From Nymphaea colorata (lineage: Eukaryota; Streptophyta; Magnoliopsida; Nymphaeales; Nymphaeaceae), in NCBI RefSeq assembly GCF_008831285.2, contig NC_045150.1:15933362-15997361 (forward strand): a DNA stretch of 64,000 nt, written 5' to 3'. This document shows, one piece after another, positions 1-11,860 of the stretch. How positions within the stretch are numbered: position 1 is the stretch's first letter; every line of letters begins with the position of its first letter. Under the pieces are notes generated by a model that saw only the letters and a list, made by a program, of their open reading frames with translations, had not been told where the DNA came from and ran no database searches. Made by a program: the position numbers and the translations under genes.

Positions 1-10
1 GGCTCTGATC

Positions 11-154
11 CAGTGGTGGAGTAATGTTATTGGCACACAGGCTCATAAAATTTACTTTATTTGCATATGAGTGCCCCTTAAAAATTGAAATTTAAACTTA
101 GAGTGTTCTTTAAAGGTTGAAGTTTAAAGACAAACATTTCTGACTCCACCACTG
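11..154. mobile_element. Short hAT-like MITE (144 bp)
   Basis: Terminal inverted repeats CAGTGGTGGAGTAA (left) and CAGTGGTGGAGTCA (reverse complement of the right end) enclose a 144-bp AT-rich body with no ORF. The flanks CTCTGATC (3-10) and CTTTGATT (155-162) match at 6 of 8 positions, a slightly decayed 8-bp target duplication as expected for hAT elements. CAGTG/CAGGG-type ends fit the same superfamily. Confidence 0.6.
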
Positions 155-858
155 CTTTGATTCAACACCTTGATATGGAGTACTAACTTGTGTTTTTTCT
201 GGCTTCAATGTTTTGGGTGATGTTGTTTCGACTACAGGTCCAGCTAAATGAAGGAAACTAGACAGTCATGCTGTAACTGAACGGGTTGATCTTCCATCTT
301 TTTGTGTAAACAGAATTTTCGGGTAAATAGAAGTGGTTGGCTAAATCCCAATGCTCAAGTGAAATTAGAAGCCTCCCCATTCCTTTTTTGCTCTCAAGAA
401 ATGGATCTGCTGGAGGGTAAGCATCCGACCTGTTAATAAAATTTCTTCATGTCTTAACGGCCTCCAATATATAAAAATAATAAATAGTTAAATTAGAAAT
501 AAAATAAATTTGGTGGTTTCGTGTGGGCACTACTGGACCATGATGATGGATTGCTCCTAACATCAGGCTTCTTTAGTTGGCATTTTGCAATGCACAGCTT
601 TAGTTTGGCCTGGTTAAAATTAAAAAATAAAAACACGACACCTTATCTTCAATTATCATCAAAATTTAGGCATTTTCTAAACTATGCTAGAGATGGAGAC
701 TCCGTGGAACTTCTTGCACAATACGCGGCTCACTTCTTTTTTGAATTTCTGGTAAAGCTTGGGAATGCATGGATCGTCCATCTACATATTTGTCCTTGTA
801 AGGGGTTCGTTTTGTCACCGAATTCAATCCCATGAACGGTCAAGGTGTTGAATGTAAC
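155..858. other. AT-rich spacer, nothing recognised
   Basis: No ORF with family resemblance, no RNA gene and no strong repeat. A short reading frame at 521-835 has the composition of non-coding DNA. Confidence 0.5.
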
Positions 859-1052
859 TAGGGATGTCAATATATCAGATTGAAATTGGATATCCGACTG
901 AACCATTTTGAAAAAAATCAGATATGAAAAAAAAAACTTAATATTCGATTTAGAAATGGGATCAAATTCGGATTTAGAAAATGACATCCGATGGGATTTA
1001 TTTTGGATTGGGATATATTCATATCCAATTAGATTCAGATACGGATTTGATG
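859..1052. repeat. GGATATCCG-family element, truncated
   Basis: Begins TAGGGATGTCAATATATCAG and continues with degenerate words such as GGATATCCGA, ATTCGGATTT and GATTCAGATACGG. The same start and word set recur at 2328, 17945, 20250, 21453 and 35254. No right terminus is seen, so this copy looks truncated at about 1052. Confidence 0.55.
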
Positions 1053-2327
1053 CTATGAGAGGAAATCACCATAGTCTTCATAAGGATGTGATCAAGCTTT
1101 TTTGTAAATTGATTCCCTTTAAGGCTGACTGGGAATGCGATCAACAATCTGAGGCTCTGTTTCAGGGTCCGCTTGGATTATGATTTCATTCCTCATTCTT
1201 TTGTATACTCTCTTCTCCTTCTTCCTACAATATGTTTCCATCGTCAAAGTCGAAAGACTCAACCTGTACCAGTGCTTTCTGTGTTTTGGGGGTCTCTCTT
1301 ACAGAGTATGTTTGGATTATTGTTTTTCTCCCCTAATGAACTTGTGTTCTTGATCATTGCCCTTATCGTCTCATACTTGGAAACAACTAGGCCCATATAT
1401 AGGAGATAGAAATTAAGAACTTTTGCATTGGAACATCTCAATCAGTCTTTGAGATTTGAAAACTTTGGTCAACAAATTGGTTGTGACAATATTTTCCCAA
1501 AAAAAAATTCTGGAAATTCCTGCAAATCCAAAGAAAAGTTGAAATTTTGACCTTTTTCCTACATTCTTAAGTTTTCCAAACATCACATTATTATAAGTTG
1601 TTGAAAAAATTGGTGTTTTGAAAGTTTAGTAAGTAAAAAGTTTGATAATTAATATTTTTTTCTGTTATAACTATGACTGAGTTTCCAAATTGATGGGCTT
1701 CCTTGAAACTTTTGGTGGCCTATCAATTCAGAGTTTAGATTTAGTGTCTTAGCTCTTCTTATCACTTTCAAACAAGTCCCTATTTTACTTGCAGCAGTGA
1801 AGTCTTTTTTCTTTAGTGAAACAAAACGTGATCAGATTGAAGCTTCCAATCGTCAAATTTCAAGGTCATGTACATTTGCATCGTCCAGACTTTGCATATG
1901 ACATCTAACAACAAGGGATGTCATGAATAAATATGACATTCTTAATGACTTCTGTCAAATTTTCGTTCCTTCCTTCGACTGTTTAAATTTACATGCTTTG
2001 AGCAATGTTGATTACTAAGCCAAATAAGAAGTGAAATAGGATTTATCAAAAAGAACTAGCATTCCTACAGTTAACAGCCTCTCCCAGGAGTTCGTTGAAA
2101 ATTTATAATCTGCTATTTTTAAATACAAAATCTGCCCTATACACACAGACACACACACACATAGACACATACATATATGATAAGAGTTTTTAATTTTGAT
2201 TATCTACCAAAGTTTTTATTACCTATCTCCATTCTATGACACTTGCAGGCCAGTAGGGAATAATTTGAGGGGTTTGTATCTTTTGTTATTTGTTGTCTTT
2301 CTGGAGTCCTGGGATTGGGGTTGGGAG
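1053..2327. other. AT-rich spacer with a CA microsatellite
   Basis: Only a short (AC)n tract at about 2140-2178 stands out. No coding region or RNA gene recognised. Confidence 0.4.
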
Positions 2328-2732
2328 TAAGGATGTTAATGTATCAGATTCAAATAGGATACATCTTGAACTATATCTGTTTTTTGGATATTCACATATC
2401 CATATTCAAATTCTGATTGAATACAACATGGATCTAAAATCCAATATCACAATCTGAATTCGATTTTGAATAAATTCTGGCTGATTTTCAAAATGTAAGA
2501 GCATTTGATATAAGATTTTTATTTAGAACCAAATCCAATCCATATCTGAACTGAATTCGAATCCAGTTGGAATATATGTACATCCAAATCTGAATCAGGA
2601 TCCAATCAGATGTATTTTAACCCGAATCTGCCCATTGCTTAATTGGATGTTAAATTTTTTCCATATCGATATTTTTTGAACTGGTTGGTTGGATATCCAA
2701 TTAAATCAGATACATTGAAATGACAACCCTTA
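2328..2732. mobile_element. GGATATCCG-family hAT-like element
   Basis: Left end TAAGGATGTTAATGTATCAG and the reverse complement of the right end, TAAGGGTTGTCATTTCAATG, form imperfect terminal inverted repeats. The body consists of degenerate direct and inverted GGAT/ATCC/GAATTC words, so the two halves are largely self-complementary. The flanks TTGGGAG and TTGGTCG agree at 5 of 7 positions, a weak target duplication. No ORF. Confidence 0.5.
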
Positions 2733-2910
2733 TTGGTCGCAATTGGCTCTATATGACCATTCGGCTAGGATTTACCATATCCATTCAATGACAATTCTAA
2801 AGTTCTCTTTGGTGGACTTTCAAGTTATTTTTCATTTTAATTCTCCATGTTTCTAACTTGATTTTTGTTTAGCACTCAAATAATCTTATTATCCCTTTTC
2901 TTGGAACATA

Positions 2911-3077
2911 ATGGCCTTGAGCAGCCTTTACTTGGCCAAAGATATGAGAGATGGTGATACAGCCACTACAAGAATACCCCTTACCTCTGACGGAATGGCT
3001 TGAGCAGCCTTTACTTGGCCAAAGATATGAGAGATGGTGATACAGCCACTACAAGAATACCCCTTACCTCTGACGGG
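2911..3077. repeat. 83-bp tandem duplication ending in a CACTA terminus
   Basis: A block running from a TTGAGCAGCCTTTACTTGG stretch to TGACGG occurs twice in a row with an 83-bp period and almost no differences. Each copy carries CACTACAAGAATACC (about 2965 and 3048), the classic end of plant CACTA (En/Spm) transposons. The duplication lies just before a 100-N gap, so it may be an assembly overlap. Confidence 0.7.
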
Positions 3078-3127
3078 GCTTTTTTTCACCACCAACAGGG
3101 CTGGGTGAAGCTACGTACATTGTAACT

Positions 3128-3227
3128 NNNNNNNNNNNNNNNNNNNNNNNNNNNNNNNNNNNNNNNNNNNNNNNNNNNNNNNNNNNNNNNNNNNNNNNNN
3201 NNNNNNNNNNNNNNNNNNNNNNNNNNN
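3128..3227. other. Assembly gap (100 N)
   Basis: Exactly 100 N, the usual placeholder for an unknown gap length. It removes the 5' part of the receptor kinase gene that follows and the body of the CACTA element that precedes it. Confidence 0.99.
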
Positions 3228-4898
3228 TTGCCTTAGGTTTGAGTTCCAACAAAATAAAAGGGCTCATTCCACCAAATATAGGATAGATGTACAGCTTACA
3301 GGTGTTGTTCTTTACAACAATGCATTAGAAGGCCAATCCCACTATCAATCTACCAGTTGGTCTGCGTGTATGCTTTTACGATTGGACACAACATGCTAAT
3401 TGGGTCAATTTCAAGATCTATAAACAATCTCGCTAGTTTGAGAAAGCTGGACGTAAGCTCAAACAGTTTGTCATCAACACTACCACCTGGTCTTTGTGAG
3501 TTGGAATTGTTTCTGCTAAAATTGCAAGACAACTCTTTCACTGGTCACCTCCCTCTGAATCTAAGAAATTTAGCCATGATGGACTACATTGATATCTCTA
3601 CAAACAAGCTGAGTGGAGAGTTGCCTGCATCATTATCAAAGCTCCAAATGCTAGAGTATTTGAACCTTTCTCACAACACATTTGATGGTCACATTCCTCA
3701 ACAACTTGATCACATGGTAAACGTTGGAGCCATGGACCTTTCCCACAAGAAGCTCTCGGGTGAGATACCAAAATCATTGGAGAAACTTCAACACATCCAC
3801 ATCTTGGACTTGTCCTTAAATCTATTGGAAGGAGAGATTCCAATTGGTGGAAATTTTGCAAACCTTTCTGCTGAATTGTTCCAAGGGAACTATGCACTAT
3901 GTGGAGCTCCCAAATTCCATGCCCCATTGTGCTTAGACAAAACAAAGAGGCAGAGTAAAAGCAATGCGGCTAGAGTCATTGCTGCTTGTGCAATTGGAAG
4001 CTCACCACTTTTCGTCATTGTTTGCACACTCATTGGTATATCATGCTATAGAAAGAAAGAAGGGGTTGTTGAAACATCCCGATGACATTGAAACATTTCG
4101 AGGAATTACACTTCCAGTGATTTCTCACAGAGAGCTATTGCTTGCAACGAGCAACTTCAGTAATGCAAATTTTTCTTGGGAATGGAAGCTTTGGTTCAAT
4201 GTATAAAGAAATTCTAGCAGATGGAATGATAGTGGCTGTTAATGTCCTTAATTTGTTATTTGAGGGAGCATCTAAAAGTTTGGACATCGAGTGCACTGTT
4301 ATGTGCCAAATCAGGCATCGAAACCTCGTTAAAGTCATTACGTCTTGCTCTAGTAGAGATTTCAAGGCCATAGTTCTTCAATACATGCCCCTTGGGGGCC
4401 TAGAAGTCTGTCTACATTCGGTTGGCCATCACTTGAATCTCTTTCAGAGATTGGATATCATGATTGATGTGCCTTGTGCTCTAGAATATCTTCACCATGG
4501 TTTTTCGGAGACTATAGTTTATTGTGATCTGAAGCCAAGTAATGTGCTTCTAGATGAGAACAAGACTGCATACGTCAGCGATTTTGGCATTGAAAAGATT
4601 CTAGTTGGTCAGAATTATTCTACTCTTACAGCCACTCTCGGAACCACATTATACATTGCGCCAGGTATGTATCTCTTATTTTTTTGTTTTTTATAAATTT
4701 TGTGTTTCACGAAGTGTGAGTATAATTGCCTGAACCATTTCTTGAGTCAACGTGACCTGGCTTTGAGTTCTCATATGAGAGTGTGCATGTGTGAACATAC
4801 TCTCTTTCTCTTCAATAATGCTTTCCCAGAGAAAGAGGAAGAGGTGGGATAGCATGGGAGGGGCAAAGAGAGAGTGGGTGGGTTTGCCAGTCCTAGTG

Positions 4899-4996
<98 letters not shown>

Positions 4997-4999
4997 ATA

Positions 5000-5032
<33 letters not shown>

Positions 5033-6240
5033 TTGTATATATTTATTTATTTATTTATATTGAAATCATCTGATTAAGCTTTTTTTTAATTTTATATTGT
5101 TTAAAACATTGCAAAAAAATGCATTGATGTAGTCAATGTTTTGGCTACAGTTTTTAGCATTGAAACTGTTTTTAAGGTCAAAAATATGAAAAAATGTCAT
5201 CAGTAACATAGGTAGCACACTGATTTCACTTATATAATGATTTCAATTATATGTAAAGGCCATTGATAAACTATTTTACATGGACAGTGTATTCATTGTT
5301 CTTATGGCTTATGGTGTGGCATGCTAGTTTTTCATTGTTTTGTTCTCACATACACGTGTTGTTTTCATGTCCTCAACAGACTGCAATTGATCTTCTTCTT
5401 TAAACAGAAGTTATAAATTTTATTCCTTTTTTGCATAAAAGAATCCTAATCATAAATACCTTTCTACCAAATGGCTTGAGACTGGCTAACAATTGGCACT
5501 TTTGAATAATTCACTTGATTTAGGAGCCATTTAAGAGAACCTTGAGATAGGTCACGGGAGAATTAGAAGTAAGATGAGTTTAGTTAGTCATTTATGTCAT
5601 GAAATCACTGCACCATACAGTTGATGAATCTCAACAAATTTCACATGCCCCATAGAAAAAAAAACTGGATACATGTTTGAATTCTTTTAAGAGCACTAGA
5701 ATATCATATAAGTATATAAGACTTCAGTTCTAAATCATAATCTTGTATTCTTTTTAGATGTATATATGAGAATACAACAAGAGAAAGGCAGGATTGGAGG
5801 TTCAATTGATTTTAAGTCCACTAATTTCCAGGCCTCTAGCCAAAACCAATTATTGCAATTCTGTCATAGATGAGCACTAGCCAATTATATTGTACTTGCT
5901 AATCGTGTCTAATATTGTTCAGTGGTTGAATTAGAATTTGGGATGGCCGGAAAGGTATCAGCCAAAGCAGATGTCTACAGCTATGGAATTCTTCTCCTGG
6001 AGGTGTTTACCAGAATAAAACCTACTGATGAACAGTTTGATGGGGATTTTAGATGTCATTGATAGCCATCATCTTCTAAACGAAAGCAACAATACTGCAA
6101 CTGAAACATCAGCTGCTAGGAATGAGCTGCTGGTGATGATCATGGAGATAGGCTTGTCATGTTCAAGGGAGTCTCCAAATGAGAGAATGGAAATGAAGGA
6201 TGTGGCTGCAGGGTTAAGAAGGATACGACAGAGAACATGA
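3228..6240 (+). pseudogene. LRR receptor-like kinase, LRR-XII (Xa21/EFR/FLS2-like), broken
   Basis: Membrane receptor kinases of this group sense microbial patterns outside the cell and signal through a cytoplasmic Ser/Thr kinase. Visible in order: several LRRs (about 3230-3860, with LSSNKIKG, LDVSSNSL and YIDISTNKLSGELP type units), a C-terminal cap with NYALCGAP, a transmembrane helix near 3965-4045, a juxtamembrane segment, then the kinase. The glycine loop GNGSFGSMY, YCDLKPSN (non-RD type) and SDFG are present. The ATP-anchoring Lys of the VAVK motif is Asn (VAVNVL). An intron at 4665-5934 (GT..AG) sits at the APE site, the position usual for this family, and exon 2 resumes with [18 protein letters not shown]. 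Frame changes occur near 4070, 4190 and 6040, and a segment after DEQFDG is missing. The 5' end is lost in the gap. Almost certainly a pseudogene. Confidence 0.9.
4901..5060. repeat. (CT)n(TA)n compound microsatellite in the kinase intron
   Basis: About 30 bases of CT followed by long TA runs broken by TTTGTATATATTTATTTA spacers. It lies inside the 1.27-kb intron of the receptor kinase. Apparent reading frames here are repeat translation only. Confidence 0.95.
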
Positions 6241-6639
6241 TGAATGACAAAAGGAGAAATAATCCAGGGCACAACTAGTGATTAGCTAAAATGGCCAGAC
6301 GGCAGTTACCAATAGGCTAAATAGCTCGATGTAGAAATGTAGTGTGATTGCTTTCATTGAGCACTGTCACTGGCATTGCTCACACAGTCTTTTATAATGA
6401 TTTGCTTAATATATTTGTGCATTTTTTCCTGAGCAATTTCAGTGACTAATCTTGTAGATCAACTTAAACACTTCCAATGAGAGTTGCACAAAACAGGCTT
6501 GATAATTTGTCCATTATTGTCGTTCTTGTCATATTCTCAAGAAAGGATACCTCAACTGCCATAATTTGAGTTCACATCAATCCTCTCCGTTTTCTAAAAT
6601 TTTGCTCTAATATATCCTCAGTGCACAATTTCACAAATC

Positions 6640-7430
6640 TGCCAAAAAAAAAGTGCAACAAGAAAAATGAAAAAAAATGTATAATTCTGGTAAGTTTTGG
6701 GCCGCAGTCTAAGTTTATCTAAAAAAAAACCCTTGAATGAGGAGGATGAGAATTGTCAGCTATGAGCGTCATTGCATTATTGAAGAATGTTAAATGTAAT
6801 GGCCTCTAACAAGAGACTGTGTGCTATGGACTAGAAATGACCACAAAAACCATGCTAACTAAATAGAAGACCCCTATCCCATAAGGGGTAAAAGTGGAAC
6901 TTGGAAAAAATTCACTTTATTTCCCAGGAATTGAAGCCACCCAATGTTAAAGGAGGCTTGGTGTTATACTAAAAAAATTATATCTTTGATCTTTTCAAGT
7001 GTGCGAAAATGCATAAAGCCAAACCCATAGCCGTACAAAAATAATGCACAACAAGGCGAATGCACAAAAATGTATAATTCTGGTAAGTATTAGAGTGAAG
7101 TCAAATTTTATCAACAGAAAACCCTTGAATGAGGAGGATGGGAATTATATGATATGAGCAATGTGTCATTGTAGCATGTTATTTGCAATTGCCCCTAACA
7201 AATGATGATGTATTATGGACTAAAAGTGACCAAAATGACCCTTCTAGTTAAATAGAAGTCCCCTCTCCCTTTAAGGGCGAAATAAATGTAGAAAATTTTC
7301 ATTCTATTTCCTAGTAACTGAGCCACCAATGTTAAAGGAAGCTTAGCATTATATCAGGGGAAGTACTGTTTCTTTGGTCTTCTCAAGCATGCAAAAATGC
7401 ATGAAGCCAATCCCATAAACATGCCGATGG
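6640..7430. repeat. Diverged 393-bp tandem duplication
   Basis: The landmark AAATGTATAATTCTGG occurs at 6675 and 7068, and the following roughly 360 bases match in order (CCTTGAATGAGGAGGATG, TTAAATAGAAG, CAATGTTAAAGGA, AAAATGCAT). Copies run about 6640-7035 and 7036-7430. No coding content recognised; origin unknown. Confidence 0.75.
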
Positions 7431-8929
7431 CCATATCTATAAAATTATTTTCTGCTACCACTAGGAAGTTTGAGGAAGCTACTTCATATTATAGCATCGT
7501 GGAAGCATTGCAAATATGTGACCCATATCTCGCTGTTATTGCCTTCAGTGTGAATAGGGTAAAAGTGAATTGCTTGAAGCATCTTTAAGATGAGTCTAAT
7601 TAATATTTAAAGAACATTAACAAATAGGGTGATGAGTGCAAGTTTGCTGGGTTCTTAGGGTTCATGCAAACTTTACAATTTTAAGATTCTCATTTTTAAA
7701 CAAAGTCTACTTGGATACTATGTGAGGTATAAAGATTTTTTAACTTTTATGAGGGTATTTATGTGCTTGCAATGTGTTACTATGCTAGTTGAAACTTGGA
7801 CTAGGAGAACGATGAGAGCGTAAGAAAATAAAGCAAAACACGTAAAGGTTTTTTTTGCTATTAAACACTAGAGGATAATAAACTAGGCCTTTAGGCAATT
7901 CGGCTTATAATGGAACCTTGAATTTTACCTGGTTCGACCAAGAACCTGGCTTGGTTCTCACTGCTGCGGGAGAGGAAGCAGCTCTATCTGACATTAACAA
8001 CGTAGAAAAATAGTATTCTCAGTCATTTTGCCAGCCAATTCATTCGCAAATGCCTTTACCAAGTAGAAAGCTCATCAAAAGTTCATTGACCATCTGGACG
8101 AAAGGAGAAGCTCCTACCCAGTTTCTTGTCCCCCTAGACTACAAGGTCTGTTTTCAGTGCCTTAAAAGTACTATTACCCATGTTGTACTCCAACTTGTGC
8201 ATTGATGACCCATCTTTGTAGCATTGGACGTTGACACCTCTGACACTCAAAATAAACATAGCTGACATTGTCATTCTACATATATAAAAAACAATAGCAA
8301 AGTTAGAATAATTAATCAAACTAAAGCTCGCCAAACATCACAGTGCTTAGGACAATCACTTTTTCCATTTAAGTGTTAAAAAAACAGCATAAATCCACCA
8401 AAAATGTAAGATACAATTTGTACAACCAAAAACCTCATTCAGTGGGTTGCACACATGAACATGAACATGTAGACAGACATTTATATGCATCGATAGAACA
8501 AGAAAAAAAGACGGGAATGTAGCCTGCAAGCTAGGAAAAGGAAAGTTGATGCATATGCATAAGCAGATTTTGTAGCTTGCGAGCATTAGATATCTAGTAG
8601 TTGAGTGACTAAATTATCATAAATGCAGAAAAAATGATCCAACTAAAAGAAGGTCTGAACTTTGACAACTTATGATATTTGGTAATCGATGGACAAGAAT
8701 TTTGGAAGTGGAATGGAGGGAGGAAGGGTGTTCGAAAGGGGCGGACCTTCTCGAGTTTCTGACAATCGATCTCTCCCTGGTAAATCTGTGGTTCTCATCA
8801 TCAAGATTCAGAAGTGGATTTTGAGCAACTCTCAATTCAGATGATAAATGGAACACCAATAAGCAAGATCGCTTCAAAGGTTTTGGAAAAGATGAAGCAG
8901 CCCTTTCGTTGGACTGTGATTCACTGTGT
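7431..8929. other. Spacer, nothing recognised
   Basis: Short reading frames only, none with family resemblance. No repeat landmark seen. Confidence 0.4.
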
Positions 8930-9800
8930 CATTGGAGACTTATAGAAGAAGTGCATTGTTTATGCTTACATTGCTAATGATCTGATAAGTCCATGGAAAG
9001 CAGCTGCAAACCCTAAGCTCTCTTTCTTATGAGGGATGCTTTTCATGTAAGGGTTCATAGTGAGGATGAACTCAGGGTAGTTTTTAGAAGGGGAGAATGG
9101 AAATTGGGTGGAAGAGTGATGGTTGCCAGCAGATGGGATCCAAGATGGTCCTTATCGATTGAGGAGAAATGGGAGTGCCAATGTGGATTAGGGTTCCTAA
9201 TTTGCCAGTATTTTTATGGAATCGATGCACTTTCCAAGCTACTGCCAGAGCGCTATAGAGAGAACCGGAGGAAGATGACATCCATACTCAATCGATGCCA
9301 AGAATTGGGCTTGCAGAATCTGTGTGCAGGTAGCATTGGATTTCAATCCAAAATCTGAGGTTGGATTGGAACTAGAAGAGGGAGGAATTGTTCTTCAAGA
9401 AATCAACTATGTGAGTAACATTAAATTTTTCTCCCATTGCAAAATGAATATATACTCAAATGACAAGTCGGTGTAGAGTTGATCAATTGGTGGTTTCTTC
9501 TCAAGAGGGTGTGGCAAAGAAAGATGGGTGGAAGGAATTGAAGATTATCGTTATGTCAGGAGAGCTAAGGATTGGCAGGGAGGGAATAAGAAAAAGAATT
9601 TGGGAAAAAGTGAGGAGTTAATAAAGGAGAGATCCAGATCAAAAGCAGAACCAGAATTGGGGGATAACAAGTTTCGGTTTCTCCATAAGCAGATGGAAGT
9701 TGAAAGGAACGTTATACCCAGAAAGATTGGAATGCAGAGATTGATTTACAGGAGACCAGCAATTACGGAGTAGAGTTAGAGAATCAATTCATAACAAAAA
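8930..9800 (+). pseudogene. LINE ORF1-like protein with DUF4283, decayed
   Basis: The frame at 9029-9358 gives EDELRVVFRRGEWKLGG then MVASRWDPRW, the core of the DUF4283 domain found in plant L1-type LINE ORF1 proteins. A shift of frame near 9170 recovers PMWIRVPNLPVFLWN, the expected continuation, and another near 9330 gives CVEVDFNPKSEV followed by LELEEGGIVLQEINY, which precedes the zinc knuckle in these proteins. At least two frameshifts break the gene. A basic, Lys/Glu-rich frame follows at 9528-9773. In intact elements this protein binds the element RNA. No ORF2 is attached here. Confidence 0.65.
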
Positions 9801-11500
9801 GAAACGAAGGGGAGAACCGTGAGTCCTCATCAGTTTTGATTCTTTCTCCTCCATTAAAAAATAATTTTCAGGATTCTTGTTGTTTGGATGGAATGAAAAG
9901 TAGCAAAGAAATGAGTGGTTTGGAGAGTGAGGTTATGGTGAACGACTCACCACCAGGTTTGTCAAGAAGAGAATGTGGGAGAAGAGTTGGTTAGAAAGGG
10001 AAGGCGATTGATGATGCTTCCACATGATGATGAGGAACATGATTCCAGAGTAATGAGGATAGGGTCGAGGCAGGAAAAGGAGAAACAGAGTCCACTACAC
10101 CAAATATATCCTATGACAGCACTCTATTACAGACACATCCAACATTGTGTGTCCGGTTTTCTTCACCTTATATGTCTAATGAGGTGGGAATTAGCATTCC
10201 ACTAGCTGCTATGAAAACAAATCGGTTGGGTCTTCATCTCCTATCCTAATTTAAAAACAAGTTCACATCCGACAAACATATGCATATGTATCATTTCACA
10301 TCCTTGTTGGATCCCACTGGAACATTGGACTCCCAGTCTCATTCAACTTATGAAAGAGCATGACCAATCTAAACCCTTTTGCTCCAAATTTCTGCACCAA
10401 AAATGGATCCAAAATCAGGTCAAGTGGTAATTGAACTTATCAAATCTATTTACATACCAAATCAAAGTGGATTTGCAAAACCAAATTACTGATGCTTCAT
10501 GATGATGGTCAGGTCAACAATGGGACTTGGGTCGAAATCCAACCAAATGGAGTCCGAGATCCAGAATGGAGAATTCCCAGTGCCACCAGGAAGTATCTGG
10601 CAACTCACAAAAATACACCAAACTTTTGTTATTATGAAAACCACACAGTTGTTCCATGTAAACTAATATATATATATATATATATATACTTAGTACCCTT
10701 TAAACCAACTTTAAGCTCGACTATGTTTTCTCACCCTTCGGCCCTTGGCCCTTTCCCTTCACCACTTCGCGGCTTCACCCCTTCGGCCTTTCCCTTTCTG
10801 GTGAATTTGGGCGCAATCGGATTATGGGCAGGAAAAAAATTGCGACTGCTTTAATTTTTCTGGAGCTGGATCCCTGATGACTGTGGAGCCCGACCCGATC
10901 CATTTCTGGCATGGGTAACACAGGCGTAAAGCTCCTTTTCACATGGAGCTTTCTTGGGCTGGCATGGGCAGGCGCCCATGCCAGCCCCACGATAGCTCCA
11001 CTACTGATTTCATGTATTAATAAAAGGGCATAACTGGTCGGGACATGGTTAACCACGTATGTATGTTATTTCATGTTGTCACAGTGGCCGATAATGTAAA
11101 TTAATGAGTTAATTAATTTGTTTATATGGAAATGACTTTTAATCTTTTCATTTTAATAATTATACGTAAGCTATTTAGTAACTAGCAGAAGTTTATTCTT
11201 AATCAACAGTAAAATATCTTGTATTTCTTCTCATCCCCATATCTTTAGACAAATTTTCAAATGTTCCCATCAACTTATTTGAAAAAATAAGCTTCTTCAC
11301 TGTTTATATTAACATAAAACCACGAGGATATACACCTTCCTATCTCACAGTTGCCGACGTAAAGAAATATTCTTTTGAAACAGGAAAAGCTGGAACGTAA
11401 CTTGTTCATTGTTTCACTTCTGTTTGTGAGTTCACACAAACCCTTTGACTTCGTGAGCCCGGAGTAGTTGAGTAGTGCCCAAATTCTTTGGGACTAGATA
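9801..11500. other. Spacer with a possible CACTA-like end
   Basis: CACTACACCAAATATATCC at about 10096 resembles a CACTA terminus, but no partner end was found. A TA run lies at about 10664-10688. GC-richer sequence with repeated CTTCGGCC/CCCTTCG words lies at 10735-10800. No gene recognised. Confidence 0.3.
10956..10987. repeat. Perfect 14-bp hairpin
   Basis: GGGCTGGCATGGGC at 10956-10969 is repeated as its exact reverse complement at 10974-10987 around a 4-base loop. Probably a remnant of the GGGGCGGAGCCA-type elements, which carry GGCATGGGCC near their ends, rather than a transcription terminator. Confidence 0.7.
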
Positions 11501-11860
11501 GGGCTGTACAATTAGTCAAGCTTACTCAAGCTCGATTTGAGCTTGTTCAGTTACACTCGATTTGATAACTCAAGTTTATAAAGGAGTCGAATTCGAGTTA
11601 CGTGAATTTGACTCTATTTTCTTTAATTTAGCTTATTTTTTTAATTTTCAAATTTAAAACAAAGAAATTGAAGGAAAATTTGGTAAAGGAACTTAAACAA
11701 GCCAAACTCAAGCCACTATTTGGTCTATTGAGTCAACCTTTTTCTGATCTTGTACAGCTCGAGTCGAGCTCAACCCACGATTTTGGTCGATCGAATTGAC
11801 CTTTTGCTGTTCTTTTACAGCTCGACTCTGAGCTTGAGCCCAGCAATGACTCCATGTATG
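11500..11860. repeat. GAGCTCGAG-family element
   Basis: Starts AGGGCTGTACAATTAGTCAAG and is built from degenerate AGCTCGA/TCGAGCT words on both sides of an AT-rich core (about 11590-11700), then GCTCGAGTCGAGCTC words again. The same organisation occurs at 19488-19856. The right boundary is unclear. Confidence 0.5.

Noticed and set aside
3064-3267. Frame across the first N gap
   Set aside because: Runs through 100 unknown bases. The same is true of frames at 41317-41661 and 41353-41652.
3598-3945. Minus-strand 115-codon frame
   Set aside because: Antisense shadow of the LRR region.
4791-5077. Ser/Leu and Tyr/Ile-rich frames
   Set aside because: Pure translation of CT and TA microsatellites. 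The same applies to frames at 42283-42510, 43607-43810 and 44090-44353.
7925-7950. GGTTCGACC as a possible tRNA T-arm
   Set aside because: No D-arm, anticodon arm or acceptor pairing could be drawn around it.
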